Notes under the pieces: model-generated
What the model saw: only the letters and a program-made list of their open reading frames with translations
Database searches by the model: none
Told to the model about the DNA's origin: nothing
Shown here: piece after piece, positions 8,089 to 17,258 of the stretch
Layout of the letters: each line of letters starts with the position of its first letter
How positions within the stretch are numbered: position 1 is the stretch's first letter
Assembly (NCBI RefSeq): GCF_019457905.1
Contig: NZ_JAHZSV010000003.1
Location: 62,001-126,000 of the forward strand
Source of the DNA: Flagellimonas abyssi
GTDB lineage: Bacteria; Bacteroidota; Bacteroidia; Flavobacteriales; Flavobacteriaceae
Length of the DNA stretch: 64,000 bases
Reading direction: 5' to 3'
Position numbers and translations under genes: made by a program

Positions 8089-9987
8089 ATGAGTGATCCC
8101 ATTAAGCACGAATGCGGAATATCGTTGATCCGTTTGCTTAAACCCCTGGAGTACTACAAAGAAAAGTACGGTACGGCTTTTTACGGCGTAAACAAGATGT
8201 ACCTAATGATGGAGAAGCAGCACAACCGAGGACAAGATGGTGCCGGTTTTGCAAGTATAAAAATGGACATGCAGCCCGGTGAGCGCTACATGAGCCGTGT
8301 AAGGTCGGCAGAACAGCAACCCATTCAGGATATTTTCGCCCAGATCAACAACCGTATCAATACGGCATTGACCGAAAACCCGGAACGCGAGAACGATGTT
8401 GACTGGCAAAAAAAGAACATACCTTATATTGGCGAACTTTTAATGGGGCATGTTCGCTATGGCACCTTCGGAAAAAACAGTATTGAGAGCGTACATCCAT
8501 TTTTGAGACAGAACAACTGGATGCACCGTAACCTTATTGTTGCCGGTAACTTTAACATGACGAATGTTGATGAGCTCTTCAGCAACTTGGTGGAACTGGG
8601 ACAGCACCCCAAGGAAAAGGCCGACACCGTTACCGTAATGGAAAAAATCGGTCACTTTTTGGATGATGCCGTAGCCAAGCTTTACAAGCAGATCAAAAAA
8701 GAAGGATATACGAAAAGGGAAGCCTCCGCATTGATCGCCGAGCGCTTGAACGTGGCCAAAATTTTGAGAAAAGCTTCAAAAAATTGGGACGGTGGATACG
8801 CTATGAGTGGATTGATCGGACACGGAGATGCATTTGTGATGCGTGATCCTGCTGGTATTCGGCCCGCTTATTACTATCAAGATGATGAAGTAGTGGTCGT
8901 AGCGTCGGAGCGTCCGGTAATCCAGACCGTTTTCAATGTTAATTTTGATGATGTACACGAACTGGACCCCGGACATGCCGTAATCGTGAAGAAGAGCGGT
9001 TCCATGGCCTTAAAGAAAATCTTGGAGCCGACCGAACGCAAAGCTTGTTCTTTTGAGCGCATTTATTTCTCACGAGGCAGTGACAAGGAAATCTATCAGG
9101 AAAGAAAAAAACTGGGGAAACTTGTGTTCCCCGAAATATTGAAGTCCATTGACAACGATTTGGAGAACACCGTTTTCTCCTATATCCCCAACACAGCGGA
9201 GACATCGTTCTTTGGAATGGTGAAAGAGGCCCAGAATTACCTCAACAAGAAAAAAGAGGAACAAATTTTGGCATTGGGCTCCAAGATGACGGCCGAAGAG
9301 CTTCATAACATATTGAATATTCGTCCGCGTATTGAAAAAGTGGCCATAAAAGATGCCAAACTGCGAACTTTTATCACCCAAGACAGTAGTAGGGATGATT
9401 TGGTGACCCACGTTTATGATATTTCGTATGGCTCCGTAAAGCCAACGGACAATCTGGTGATCATTGATGATAGTATTGTTCGCGGAACTACACTAAAGCG
9501 AAGCATTCTAAAAATACTGGACAGGTTATCTCCCAAGAAAATAGTTGTAGTCTCCTCTGCTCCACAAATTCGATATCCGGACTGTTACGGGATCGATATG
9601 GCCCGATTGGAGGATTTTGTAGCGTTTAGGGCAGCGCTTGCGCTCCATGAAGAGCACGGCACTTCGCATAAAATAAAGGAGATTTATGAAAAGTGTCTCA
9701 CACAGACCAATCCTTCCAATAAAAATGCGGTGAACTATGTGCAGGAGTTTTATGCCCCGTTCAGCGCTAAACAGATTTCACGTAAAATTGGCGAAATCTT
9801 AAGTCCGGAAGGCATCAATGCAGAAGTTGAGATCATATATCAAACTATTGAAGGTCTCCACAGTGCCTGCCCCAAAAATCTAGGGGATTGGTATTTCACT
9901 GGAAACTATCCAACACCAGGCGGCAACAGGGTGGTAAACAAAGCATTCGTCAACTTTTTTGAGGGTAAAAAGGAAAGAGCATATTAG
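8089..9987 (+). CDS. Amidophosphoribosyltransferase-like protein (long PurF paralogue)
   Basis: A 632-residue class II glutamine amidotransferase joined to a phosphoribosyltransferase. After an 8-residue propeptide (MSDPIKHE) comes the Cys that would become the N-terminal nucleophile (CGISLIRLL), as in PurF of the Bacillus type. GHVRYGTFG, DPAGIRPAYYY and ASERPVIQTVF are glutaminase-domain landmarks; VIIDDSIVRGTTLKRS at about residue 457 is the PRPP loop. It is over 100 residues longer than ordinary PurF, with insertions between the two halves. It probably makes phosphoribosylamine, but a paralogous role beside the PfkB kinase is possible. No purine genes adjoin it other than purN two genes upstream. 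Confidence 0.85.
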   Translation: MSDPIKHECGISLIRLLKPLEYYKEKYGTAFYGVNKMYLMMEKQHNRGQDGAGFASIKMDMQPGERYMSRVRSAEQQPIQDIFAQINNRINTALTENPERENDVDWQKKNIPYIGELLMGHVRYGTFGKNSIESVHPFLRQNNWMHRNLIVAGNFNMTNVDELFSNLVELGQHPKEKADTVTVMEKIGHFLDDAVAKLYKQIKKEGYTKREASALIAERLNVAKILRKASKNWDGGYAMSGLIGHGDAFVMRDPAGIRPAYYYQDDEVVVVASERPVIQTVFNVNFDDVHELDPGHAVIVKKSGSMALKKILEPTERKACSFERIYFSRGSDKEIYQERKKLGKLVFPEILKSIDNDLENTVFSYIPNTAETSFFGMVKEAQNYLNKKKEEQILALGSKMTAEELHNILNIRPRIEKVAIKDAKLRTFITQDSSRDDLVTHVYDISYGSVKPTDNLVIIDDSIVRGTTLKRSILKILDRLSPKKIVVVSSAPQIRYPDCYGIDMARLEDFVAFRAALALHEEHGTSHKIKEIYEKCLTQTNPSNKNAVNYVQEFYAPFSAKQISRKIGEILSPEGINAEVEIIYQTIEGLHSACPKNLGDWYFTGNYPTPGGNRVVNKAFVNFFEGKKERAY

Positions 9988-10001
9988 GACTTAACAAGAT
10001 A

Positions 10002-10025
10002 AAAGAGCACATTACCGTGCACTTT
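10002..10025 (+). terminator. Weak terminator-like hairpin after the PurF-like gene
   Basis: AAAGAGCAC and GTGCACTTT can pair around a 6 nt loop with one internal mismatch; no T run follows. It may stabilise the 3' end of the mRNA. Confidence 0.35.
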
Positions 10026-10079
10026 ATCGATGAAACTAGCAGAATAGCGGGTTTTTATACGATCAGCTGTCCGCAATCC

Positions 10080-10087
10080 TACTTTAG
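10080..10087 (+). promoter_or_regulatory. -7 box of small-RNA copy 1
   Basis: TACTTTAG, one mismatch from TAnnTTTG, 6 nt upstream of the conserved CCATAGC start of the repeat. A T-rich stretch (TTTTTAT, 10052-10058) lies about 21 bp further upstream as a possible -33 element. Confidence 0.6.
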
Positions 10088-10093
10088 TATCTG

Positions 10094-10166
10094 CCATAGC
10101 ATAAGTAGGTTAAGTTCATGGTAAGATTTGGGGCAAAAAAGGTGGAAGCTATTCCACCTTTTTTAT
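10094..10166 (+). ncRNA. Predicted small RNA, copy 1 of a tandem triplet
   Basis: A predicted transcript of about 73 nt. The first 40 nt (10094-10133) start with CCATAGCATAAGTAGG and end with GTAAGATTTGGGG, identical to copy 2 and differing by one base from copy 3. CCAT at the 5' end can pair with ATGG at 10117-10120 to close a 20 nt loop. The 3' part is a Rho-independent terminator, GGTGGAA-GCTA-TTCCACC plus TTTTTT (10141-10164), unlike that of the other copies in sequence but like them in shape. A -7 box ends 6 nt upstream. No ORF spans it. I do not recognise a described RNA family; function unknown. Confidence 0.75.
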
Positions 10167-10301
10167 TTTCTGCACACCCGTAAACCTTTCGAAATTCCCT
10201 TAGTTTTCTTGACATTTATCAATAATCGGGTCTAGTTGAACACTTCAACCCATATAAAGGAGTTTCATCTAAAAGCTTGGGCAAGAAAACATCGCTTGGC
10301 T

Positions 10302-10309
10302 TACTTTTG
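10302..10309 (+). promoter_or_regulatory. -7 box of small-RNA copy 2
   Basis: TACTTTTG, an exact match to TAnnTTTG, 5 nt upstream of the conserved CCATAGC. A TTG at the start of the upstream TTGGGC lies about 22 bp further upstream as a plausible -33 element. Confidence 0.7.
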
Positions 10310-10314
10310 GAAGA

Positions 10315-10388
10315 CCATAGCATAAGTAGGTTAAGTTCATGGTAAGATTTGGGGAAAGAAGCCGGAGCATGCTCCGGCTTCTTTATGT
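10315..10388 (+). ncRNA. Predicted small RNA, copy 2 of a tandem triplet
   Basis: The conserved 40 nt (10315-10354) are identical to copy 1. They are followed by a different terminator, a perfect 24 bp palindrome with arms GAAGCCGGAGC and GCTCCGGCTTC (10358-10381) and a T-rich tail. The 5' CCAT / ATGG pairing is kept and can extend by one A-T pair. It starts 221 nt after copy 1, and the sequence between the copies is unrelated, so this is not a simple recent duplication of the whole unit: only the transcribed 5' part and the -7 box are conserved. Confidence 0.75.
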
Positions 10389-10471
10389 TTGACTACCAAG
10401 GTTTTATCCATTTCATCGACGAACTGCACGTTTTCTTTTTCTTCCAAAAAGCAAAATATTTTTTAAAACCC

Positions 10472-10502
10472 TTTGTTATTTTACACAATACCAGTATTTT
10501 AG
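10472..10502 (+). promoter_or_regulatory. Promoter of small-RNA copy 3
   Basis: TTTG (10472-10475), a 19 bp spacer and TATTTTAG (10495-10502), one mismatch from the Bacteroidota consensus, 5 nt upstream of the conserved CCATAGC. Confidence 0.7.
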
Positions 10503-10507
10503 TCTCG

Positions 10508-10580
10508 CCATAGCATAAGTAGGTTAAGTTTATGGTAAGATTTGGGACGAAAAGGGTGAGGGCTTCCTCACCCTTTTCTA
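10508..10580 (+). ncRNA. Predicted small RNA, copy 3 of a tandem triplet
   Basis: The conserved part (10508-10546) differs from copies 1 and 2 by a C to T change in the ATGG arm; that change lets the closing helix grow to CCATA/TATGG, so it strengthens rather than breaks the pairing. The terminator is again unrelated in sequence: GGGTGAGG-GCTT-CCTCACCC flanked by AAAA and TTTT (10550-10577). It starts 193 nt after copy 2. Three independent promoters and three different hairpins around one invariant 5' segment argue that the segment is the functional part. Confidence 0.75.
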
Positions 10581-10598
10581 TTTTAAAAAATTGAACAC

Positions 10599-10632
10599 AA
10601 AAAAAGCCGAGCACTTGATGCTCGGCTTTTTT
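10599..10632 (-). terminator. Terminator of sodA, usable from both strands
   Basis: A 14 bp stem (AAAAAAGCCGAGCA / TGCTCGGCTTTTTT) with a 5 nt loop, 20 nt beyond the sodA stop. The symmetrical A and T runs allow it to stop transcripts from either side, including leakage from the small-RNA locus. Confidence 0.92.
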
Positions 10633-10652
10633 AATTATTTATCAACTAGTTC

Positions 10653-11261
10653 TTATTTGCTAGCTGCATAGTTTTCAGAAACTTTGTCCCAATTGATCAC
10701 ATTAAAAAATGCTGAAATGTAATCTGGTCTCAAGTTCTGGTAGTTTAAATAGTACGCATGTTCCCATACATCCAATCCCAAAATTGGGTAACCACCACAA
10801 CCTACTCCAGGCATAATGGGATTATCTTGGTTTGGAGTTGAGCAAATTTCCAATTTTCCACCTTTGTGCACGCACAACCAAGCCCAGCCTGATCCAAATT
10901 GGGTAGCTGCTGCAGAAGAAAATTTTTCTTTGAAAGCATCAAAGGAACCAAAAGCGGCATCAATAGCGGAAGCCAATTCACCAGATGGTTTTCCACCACC
11001 GTTTGGCGACATTACTTCCCAAAAAAGGCTGTGGTTAAAAAATCCGCCCCCGTTGTTTCTAACAGCTGCGTTGGACATGTCCAAACCAGAAAGGATATCC
11101 ACAATTCCCTTTCCCTCCAAATCCGTTCCCTCAATGGCACCATTCAATTTAGTGGTGTAGCCATTGTGGTGCTTGGTATGGTGGATTTCCATGGTCCTAG
11201 CGTCTATATGGGGTTCCAATGCATCATATGCATAAGGTAACTTAGGTAATTCAAAAGCCAT
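10653..11261 (-). CDS. sodA: Superoxide dismutase, Fe/Mn type
   Basis: Converts superoxide to hydrogen peroxide and oxygen. At 202 residues it has normal length. Metal ligands are visible: the first His in [12 protein letters not shown], the second in [10 protein letters not shown], and Asp and His in [19 protein letters not shown] and the C-terminal [12 protein letters not shown] complete the family pattern. No signal peptide, so it is cytosolic. Choice between Fe and Mn cannot be made safely from sequence. A TAAAAATA stretch at 11299-11306 (TATTTTTA on the minus strand) is a possible -7 box. Confidence 0.96.
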   Translation of the reverse strand: MAFELPKLPYAYDALEPHIDARTMEIHHTKHHNGYTTKLNGAIEGTDLEGKGIVDILSGLDMSNAAVRNNGGGFFNHSLFWEVMSPNGGGKPSGELASAIDAAFGSFDAFKEKFSSAAATQFGSGWAWLCVHKGGKLEICSTPNQDNPIMPGVGCGGYPILGLDVWEHAYYLNYQNLRPDYISAFFNVINWDKVSENYAASK

Positions 11262-11383
11262 AATTATCTTGTTTTTTTAGGTTAATACTTAATTCACGTA
11301 AAAATACGAGTTTTAACATTTATATTCCGCTAAAACCATGTTAACATCAGGTAAGGAATCCTTATTTTGCAGGAAAAACATCC

Positions 11384-14300
11384 TTGAAAGGGTCTAATTT
11401 TAAAATATATAGCGCATCTGCAGGCTCGGGCAAGACCTATGCCCTTGCAAAAGCCTACCTCAAACTGTTACTTTCCAACGATGCTTCCGTAAAATTTCGT
11501 CAGATTTTGGCCATTACCTTCACCAACAAGGCAGTGGACGAAATGAAGACCCGGATTTTGGACAATCTTTATGCTTTTGGACAAGATACCGTGCCCAAAA
11601 AACAGCAGATCCTTTTTCAATCACTTTGTGATGAACTTAACTTGACCGAGGAGCAATTAAAGCAACGGTCGCAACTCATTCTAAAACGGATTCTCCACAA
11701 TTACTCTTTTTTTGAGATTTCGACCATTGACAAGTTCAACCATAAGATCATTAAAACATTTGCCCGCGATCTACACCTATCCCAAAATTTTGAGGTAGAA
11801 CTCAATCTCGACCTGTTGCTGGAAGAAGCCGTGGGTAGATTGCTGGAACGTGCGGGCAACGACGAAAAACTTACTGAGGTCCTGATTGTCTTTTCCCTCG
11901 AAAAAATAGATGATGACAAAAGTTGGAACATCACTTACGACCTCATAGAAATTGGCAAACTGCTATTTCAAGAAAATCATTCCGCACACATAGATCCTTT
12001 ACGTGATAAATCCATAGGGGATTTTCAAAAGATTCAAAAACGGATAGCATCAGAAAGCAAGACCATTGAAGAAAAGATAAAAGAACTGGCTCAAATAGTG
12101 CTTCAGGAAATGCAAAATCAAGGGTTTGACTTTGCAGACTTTCCCAGACAAACCTTGCCCAATCATTTTAAAAAGATGATTGACGGAGAACTCGACCCAA
12201 AAAAATTATACGCCGCCAAAACCCTGGAACCCAATCTGACGGAAGGGAAATTACTCAAAGCCAGTGACAAAAGGGACGTCACACAATTGGCCGCGACCAT
12301 TTTGGAAAAATATCTAATCATAAAACGACTTGTGTATCGACACAGCTATCTCCAGAATATTTATGGCAATATCGTACCGATGACGGTCTTGAACGAAATC
12401 GCCAAGGAAATCAAGAATATTGAGCTGGACAGGGACATCATTCCCATTTCCTCCCTGAACGCGATTCTCTCCAAAGAAATCAAGAATCAGCCTGTACCGT
12501 TTATTTATGAACGGATGGGCGAAAAATACCGCCATTATTTTATCGATGAATTCCAGGACACCTCCAAAATGCAATGGGAAAACTTGGTGCCGCTCATTGG
12601 CAACGCCTTGGAAAGCGAGAACGAAAAGCACGAACGGGGTTCCCTATTTTTGGTGGGCGATGCAAAGCAGGCCATTTATCGCTGGCGTGGTGGCAGGGCG
12701 GAGCAATTCCTAAATCTGATCAATAAAAAATCGCACCCCTTCGTAGTGGAGCCCAGCGTTCATTCGTTGGACACCAACTGGCGGAGTTCTGATGAAATCG
12801 TACACTTCAACAACCTTTTTTTTACCGAGGTCGCAACTGTGCTCGCCAATGAAGATTATCAAAACCTCTTTTTGAACGACTCCCATCAAAAAACCAACAA
12901 CAAACCTGGGGGATACATCCAAATGTCCTTTTTGGATGCCGATGTGGAAGACAAGGACGAGGTCTATTGCGAAGAAACCTTGAAGGCCATACAGCAAATC
13001 CTTTCTGAAAACTACAACTTTGCGGATATCTGCGTATTGGTTCGCGATAATAAGAAGGGAATGTTGTTGGCAGATTTTTTAGCGCAGCAGAACATTCCCA
13101 TCATTTCTTCGGATGCCCTTTTACTGGCAAAGAATGAGAAAGTCATCTTTCTGGTGTCCCTGCTTCGGATTTTTGAAAATGCAAAGGATCGGGAAGCGGC
13201 ATACCATATATTAATGTATCTGTCCCCCGATGAAAACGGCAAACACGACTTCATCAGTAAAAACCTAGAAAATATTGAAGCCTTCTTGGCCTCCGAATAC
13301 CATTTCAATGTAAATGAATTAAAAGGCGAACCTGTGCTTACCATTTTGGAAACCGCCATTGTTCAGTTTGAACTTTACGAGGGTTCCGTGGCCCATATTT
13401 CCTTTTTGATGGACGAGGTGCTCGATTTGGAAAAAAGGGAAGGGCCGAGCGTGTATGCCTTCCTTAATTATTGGGAGGTAAAAAAAGATTCCCTTTCCAT
13501 CGCAGCACCCGATGGAGTGGATGCCGTAAAAATTATGACCATCCATAAGGCCAAAGGCCTTGAGTTTTCTTTTGTGATTTTCCCTTTTGCCAATGCGGTT
13601 CTGGACGATAAACGCAAGAAGAAGAAAGCTTGGGTACCGGCCACCACGGATGATGAAGCTTTAGGGTTGAACGAATTCCTGATCAACAACAATAAAGATA
13701 TGTTGGAATACAATGATGTAGCCCAACAAAAATATGTTGCGGAAGAGCAAAAGACCTTGTTGGATTCGATGAATGTGCTCTACGTGGCCCTTACCCGTCC
13801 CGTAAAAGGATTGGTTGTAATCACGGAAAATGGCAAAAAAGATGTTGCTTCGGTTGAAGCTGCTACATCGTATTCGGAACTTTTTCAATGGTATGTGCAG
13901 CAAGCGAACATTTCCGAAAAAGAAACTGGCGTTTACACCATCGGAACATTTCCATCAAAAGAGGTGGAGACTTCTTCGGAATCCACAGAAAACTATATTT
14001 CCTACGTTACAAGACCGAAAGATGATGCTGGATTTACCATTTCCACCAAATCGGGCCGTATGTGGGACGATGAACGGATGGAAGCCATCGAGATGGGGAA
14101 TGTGATTCACTTTGCCTTGAGCCAGATTGAAACAATAAATGATGTTGATGCTGTTTTGGAACGCTTGGAGATAGAGGGACATTTTCCAAAAGAAGCGGCA
14201 GGTGACATCAAACAAAAAATAATGGCCGTTGTGAACCATCCAAAATTGAAGGATTTGTTCGTGGAGAACCTTCAAATATTGAACGAGCAAGAAATCTTGA

Positions 14301-14506
14301 CCACGGATGGGCTTTCCCTTCGTCCGGATAGAATTATCATCAATGGTGACCAAGCTACCATCGTTGATTATAAAACAGGTAAACCATCGCCAAAGCACAA
14401 GGAACAAATCGCAAACTATGCCGATATTTTAAAAGCGATGGATTATAAAATCAAACAATCCATTATTGTTTATATTGACCAAGAAATAGACCCTATTTTT
14501 GTATAA
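11384..14506 (+). CDS. UvrD-family helicase/nuclease, AddA-like
   Basis: A 1040-residue ATP-dependent helicase with a C-terminal nuclease, resembling AddA of the AddAB double-strand-break repair complex. Walker A is SASAGSGKTYALAK (residues 10-23), Walker B FIDEFQDTSKMQW (about 387-399), motif V IHKAKGLEFSFVIF (about 718) and motif VI YVALTRP (about 799). The final domain has the PD-(D/E)XK pattern: RPDRIII, then IVDYKTGKPS (about 992) and the Gln and Tyr of EQIANYA. The start is a TTG; no ATG lies near and the Walker A would be cut by any later start. Its partner is probably the gene at 17259, three genes downstream. Confidence 0.9.
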   Translation: MKGSNFKIYSASAGSGKTYALAKAYLKLLLSNDASVKFRQILAITFTNKAVDEMKTRILDNLYAFGQDTVPKKQQILFQSLCDELNLTEEQLKQRSQLILKRILHNYSFFEISTIDKFNHKIIKTFARDLHLSQNFEVELNLDLLLEEAVGRLLERAGNDEKLTEVLIVFSLEKIDDDKSWNITYDLIEIGKLLFQENHSAHIDPLRDKSIGDFQKIQKRIASESKTIEEKIKELAQIVLQEMQNQGFDFADFPRQTLPNHFKKMIDGELDPKKLYAAKTLEPNLTEGKLLKASDKRDVTQLAATILEKYLIIKRLVYRHSYLQNIYGNIVPMTVLNEIAKEIKNIELDRDIIPISSLNAILSKEIKNQPVPFIYERMGEKYRHYFIDEFQDTSKMQWENLVPLIGNALESENEKHERGSLFLVGDAKQAIYRWRGGRAEQFLNLINKKSHPFVVEPSVHSLDTNWRSSDEIVHFNNLFFTEVATVLANEDYQNLFLNDSHQKTNNKPGGYIQMSFLDADVEDKDEVYCEETLKAIQQILSENYNFADICVLVRDNKKGMLLADFLAQQNIPIISSDALLLAKNEKVIFLVSLLRIFENAKDREAAYHILMYLSPDENGKHDFISKNLENIEAFLASEYHFNVNELKGEPVLTILETAIVQFELYEGSVAHISFLMDEVLDLEKREGPSVYAFLNYWEVKKDSLSIAAPDGVDAVKIMTIHKAKGLEFSFVIFPFANAVLDDKRKKKKAWVPATTDDEALGLNEFLINNNKDMLEYNDVAQQKYVAEEQKTLLDSMNVLYVALTRPVKGLVVITENGKKDVASVEAATSYSELFQWYVQQANISEKETGVYTIGTFPSKEVETSSESTENYISYVTRPKDDAGFTISTKSGRMWDDERMEAIEMGNVIHFALSQIETINDVDAVLERLEIEGHFPKEAAGDIKQKIMAVVNHPKLKDLFVENLQILNEQEILTTDGLSLRPDRIIINGDQATIVDYKTGKPSPKHKEQIANYADILKAMDYKIKQSIIVYIDQEIDPIFV

Positions 14507-14520
14507 ATTGAATTAAAGAT

Positions 14521-15714
14521 ATGTACGGAAAAATAAAAGAACATTTGGCCAAAGAATTGAAGGAAATTGAAGAAGCTGGCCTATTTAAAAAAGAACGAAT
14601 CATCACTTCACCGCAGGACGCTGTGATAAAAATTTCCACAGGGGAAGAAGTCATCAATTTTTGTGCGAACAATTATTTGGGGCTTTCCTCCCATCCAGAG
14701 GTTATCCAAGCCGCTAAGGATGCGATGGACACCCACGGTTTTGGAATGTCATCGGTACGCTTTATTTGCGGAACGCAGGACATCCATAAAGAACTGGAAC
14801 AAAAAATCGCCGATTTCTATGGCACGGAGGATACCATATTATATGCCGCTGCTTTTGATGCCAATGGAGGCGTATTCGAGCCTTTGCTCACCGCAGAGGA
14901 CGCCATTATCTCCGATTCGTTGAACCATGCGTCGATTATTGATGGAGTGCGCCTGTGCAAGGCCATGAGGTACCGCTACACCAATAACGACATGGCCGAT
15001 TTGGAAGAAAAGCTGAAACAAAGTAATGCCGATGGTGCCCGTTTTAAAATAATCGTGACCGATGGGGTGTTCTCCATGGACGGTTTGTTGGCCCCGTTGG
15101 ACAAAATATGTGACCTAGCGGAAAAATATGACGCCATGGTGATGATAGATGAATGCCACGCCGCAGGATTTATTGGGGAAACAGGTCGTGGTACCTTGGA
15201 AGAAAAAGGTGTTTTGGACCGAATCGACATTATCACCGGAACTCTGGGCAAGGCCTTGGGCGGTGCCATGGGCGGTTATACCACGGGCAAAAAAGAAATC
15301 ATAGAAATGTTACGCCAACGTTCCAGACCTTATTTGTTCTCCAACTCCTTGGCTCCTGCCATTGTTGGGGCATCCATCAAGGTTTTTGAGATGTTGGATA
15401 CCGATACCACACTAAGAGATAAGCTCCAAAGTAACACGGAATACTTTAAAAAAGGAATGAAAGAAGCTGGATTCGATATTATTGATGGCGATTCGGCGAT
15501 TGTTCCAGTAATGTTGTACGATGCCAAACTTTCCCAAGACATGGCCGATATGCTTTTAAAAGAGGGCATCTATGTAATCGGCTTCTTTTACCCCGTTGTC
15601 CCAAAAGACAAGGCCAGGATAAGGGTACAGCTCTCCGCAGCCCATGAAAAAGAGCATTTGGACCATGCAATTAATGCTTTTATTAAGGTAGGAAAGTCGT
15701 TAAAGGTTATCTAA
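14521..15714 (+). CDS. kbl: Glycine C-acetyltransferase (2-amino-3-ketobutyrate CoA ligase)
   Basis: A 397-residue PLP enzyme of the alpha-oxoamine synthase group that joins glycine and acetyl-CoA or cleaves 2-amino-3-ketobutyrate in threonine breakdown. Seen: [16 protein letters not shown], the PLP-stacking region [14 protein letters not shown], the [15 protein letters not shown] aspartate site, and the PLP lysine in [15 protein letters not shown]. It starts 14 nt after the addA-like gene. No threonine dehydrogenase gene is adjacent. Related enzymes (BioF, HemA, Spt) share the fold, but length and the motifs fit Kbl best. Confidence 0.93.
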   Translation: MYGKIKEHLAKELKEIEEAGLFKKERIITSPQDAVIKISTGEEVINFCANNYLGLSSHPEVIQAAKDAMDTHGFGMSSVRFICGTQDIHKELEQKIADFYGTEDTILYAAAFDANGGVFEPLLTAEDAIISDSLNHASIIDGVRLCKAMRYRYTNNDMADLEEKLKQSNADGARFKIIVTDGVFSMDGLLAPLDKICDLAEKYDAMVMIDECHAAGFIGETGRGTLEEKGVLDRIDIITGTLGKALGGAMGGYTTGKKEIIEMLRQRSRPYLFSNSLAPAIVGASIKVFEMLDTDTTLRDKLQSNTEYFKKGMKEAGFDIIDGDSAIVPVMLYDAKLSQDMADMLLKEGIYVIGFFYPVVPKDKARIRVQLSAAHEKEHLDHAINAFIKVGKSLKVI

Positions 15715-15772
15715 ATTCGACGAAATGCAACAATTCTGACAGCAAATGAGTCAAAAAAAAAGAAATTTAGAT

Positions 15773-15803
15773 TTTGTTAATAAGTCTTAACAACTTACAT
15801 TTG
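15773..15803 (+). promoter_or_regulatory. Promoter of the OmpA gene
   Basis: TTTG (15773-15776), a 19 bp spacer and TACATTTG (15796-15803), exact consensus for the Bacteroidota primary sigma factor, giving a leader of roughly 28 nt. It fits strong expression of an abundant outer-membrane protein. Confidence 0.8.
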
Positions 15804-15837
15804 CTGCTGATAAACACTTAAACTTAAAATTTTGAGC

Positions 15838-17196
15838 ATGAAACATCTTAGCAAATTATTGGTTGTTGCTCTTGTATTTGTAGGGATCAACAGCATACAA
15901 GCGCAAGACGAAAATAATCCCTGGCAAGTTAGCATTGGGGTGAATGCGATAGACACTTATCCTACTAACGACGAGAACAATCCTTTTTCCAGTACAACAT
16001 TGTTCGATGAGTACTTTAATGTATCCGATCACTGGAACATTTTGCCTTCCGTTTCTTATGTAGCCGTTTCCAAGTATGTTGGTGATGGTTTCTCTGTTGG
16101 AGCAAGAGGTTCCTTGAACAGAATCGAAAAATTGGGAGATTTTGAAGTTGATGATCTATCTCACTATGCTATAGATGGTACTATTAAGTACAACTTCCTA
16201 AAAAACACTACCATCGATCCTTTCGTAGAAGTAGGTGGTGGTTATACTTGGGTTGACGAGATTGGTGCAGGTACCGTAAATGGTGGTGTTGGTGTTAACT
16301 TTTGGTTTTCTGATAACCTAGGTTTGACACTTCAAACACAATACAAGCACGCTTTCGAAGATTACTTGGTTAAGCATTTCCAACACATGGCTGGTATCAG
16401 CATCAAATTTGGTGGAACTGATACAGACGGTGATGGCATCTATGACAAAGACGATGCTTGTCCAGAAGTTGCTGGTCTAGCTGCTTTCAACGGATGTCCT
16501 GATTCTGATGGTGACGGTATCGAAGATTCTAAAGATGCTTGTCCTAACGAAGCTGGTTCCAAAGAAATGAACGGATGTCCTGATTCTGACGGTGACGGTG
16601 TTGCCGATAAAGATGATGCTTGTCCTAACGAAGCTGGTCTTCCTGCTCTAGCTGGTTGCCCTGATGCTGACGGTGACGGTGTTGCCGATAAAGATGACGA
16701 GTGTCCTAACGAAGCTGGTCCTGCTGCAAACAACGGATGCCCTTGGCCTGATACTGATGGCGATGGTGTTCTTGACAAAGACGACCAATGTCCAGAAGTT
16801 GCTGGTACAGTAGCTAACAAAGGATGTCCAGAAGTAACTGAAGAAGTTCAAAAACAATTGAACGACTACGCTAGAACTATCTTGTTCGATACTGGTAAAT
16901 CTTCTATCAAAGCAGAATCTACTTCTGTAATGGTTGACATTATCCAAATCTTGAACGAGTACCCAACTGCTAAATTTACAGTTGAAGGTCACACTGATAG
17001 TGTAGGTAGCGACAAATTGAACCAGAAACTTTCTGAAGAAAGAGCTAACTCTGTTAGAGATTTCTTAATCGACAAAGGAATCGATTCTTCTAGATTGAGT
17101 GCAATTGGTTACGGTGAAGAAAAACCAATCGCTACTAACAATACAAGAGCTGGTAGAGCACAAAACAGACGAGTTGAAATCAACTTGGTAAAATAA
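15838..17196 (+). CDS. OmpA-family outer-membrane protein with thrombospondin type 3 repeats
   Basis: An abundant outer-membrane protein that anchors the membrane to peptidoglycan. Order: signal peptide ([16 protein letters not shown], cleavage near QAQ), an N-terminal beta-barrel of about 170 residues, about five calcium-binding thrombospondin-3 repeats ([15 protein letters not shown] type, roughly 198-330), and a C-terminal OmpA domain with [26 protein letters not shown] and [11 protein letters not shown] chose the ATG at 15838 over a TTG two codons upstream because it gives the standard signal peptide. Codon use is strongly biased (GGT, GCT, AAC), as in highly expressed genes. It splits the addA-like and addB-like genes. 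Confidence 0.95.
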   Translation: MKHLSKLLVVALVFVGINSIQAQDENNPWQVSIGVNAIDTYPTNDENNPFSSTTLFDEYFNVSDHWNILPSVSYVAVSKYVGDGFSVGARGSLNRIEKLGDFEVDDLSHYAIDGTIKYNFLKNTTIDPFVEVGGGYTWVDEIGAGTVNGGVGVNFWFSDNLGLTLQTQYKHAFEDYLVKHFQHMAGISIKFGGTDTDGDGIYDKDDACPEVAGLAAFNGCPDSDGDGIEDSKDACPNEAGSKEMNGCPDSDGDGVADKDDACPNEAGLPALAGCPDADGDGVADKDDECPNEAGPAANNGCPWPDTDGDGVLDKDDQCPEVAGTVANKGCPEVTEEVQKQLNDYARTILFDTGKSSIKAESTSVMVDIIQILNEYPTAKFTVEGHTDSVGSDKLNQKLSEERANSVRDFLIDKGIDSSRLSAIGYGEEKPIATNNTRAGRAQNRRVEINLVK

Positions 17197-17216
17197 TTAG
17201 AAACAAAGTTTTCTAG

Positions 17217-17248
17217 AAAAAGGCTCCGCAAATGCGGGGCCTTTTTTA
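17217..17248 (+). terminator. Terminator of the OmpA gene
   Basis: AAAAGGCTCCGC pairs with GCGGGGCCTTTT around a 4 nt loop and is followed by T6. It ends about 12 nt before the next ATG, so the following gene is read through it or has its own weak promoter. Confidence 0.9.
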
Positions 17249-17258
17249 TTTTTAATCC

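Noticed and set aside
16430-16840. Regular DNA repeats that could be taken for a CRISPR or satellite
   Set aside because: They encode the Asp-rich thrombospondin-3 repeats of the OmpA protein in frame; repeat lengths and sequences vary as protein repeats do. No CRISPR array is present in the window.
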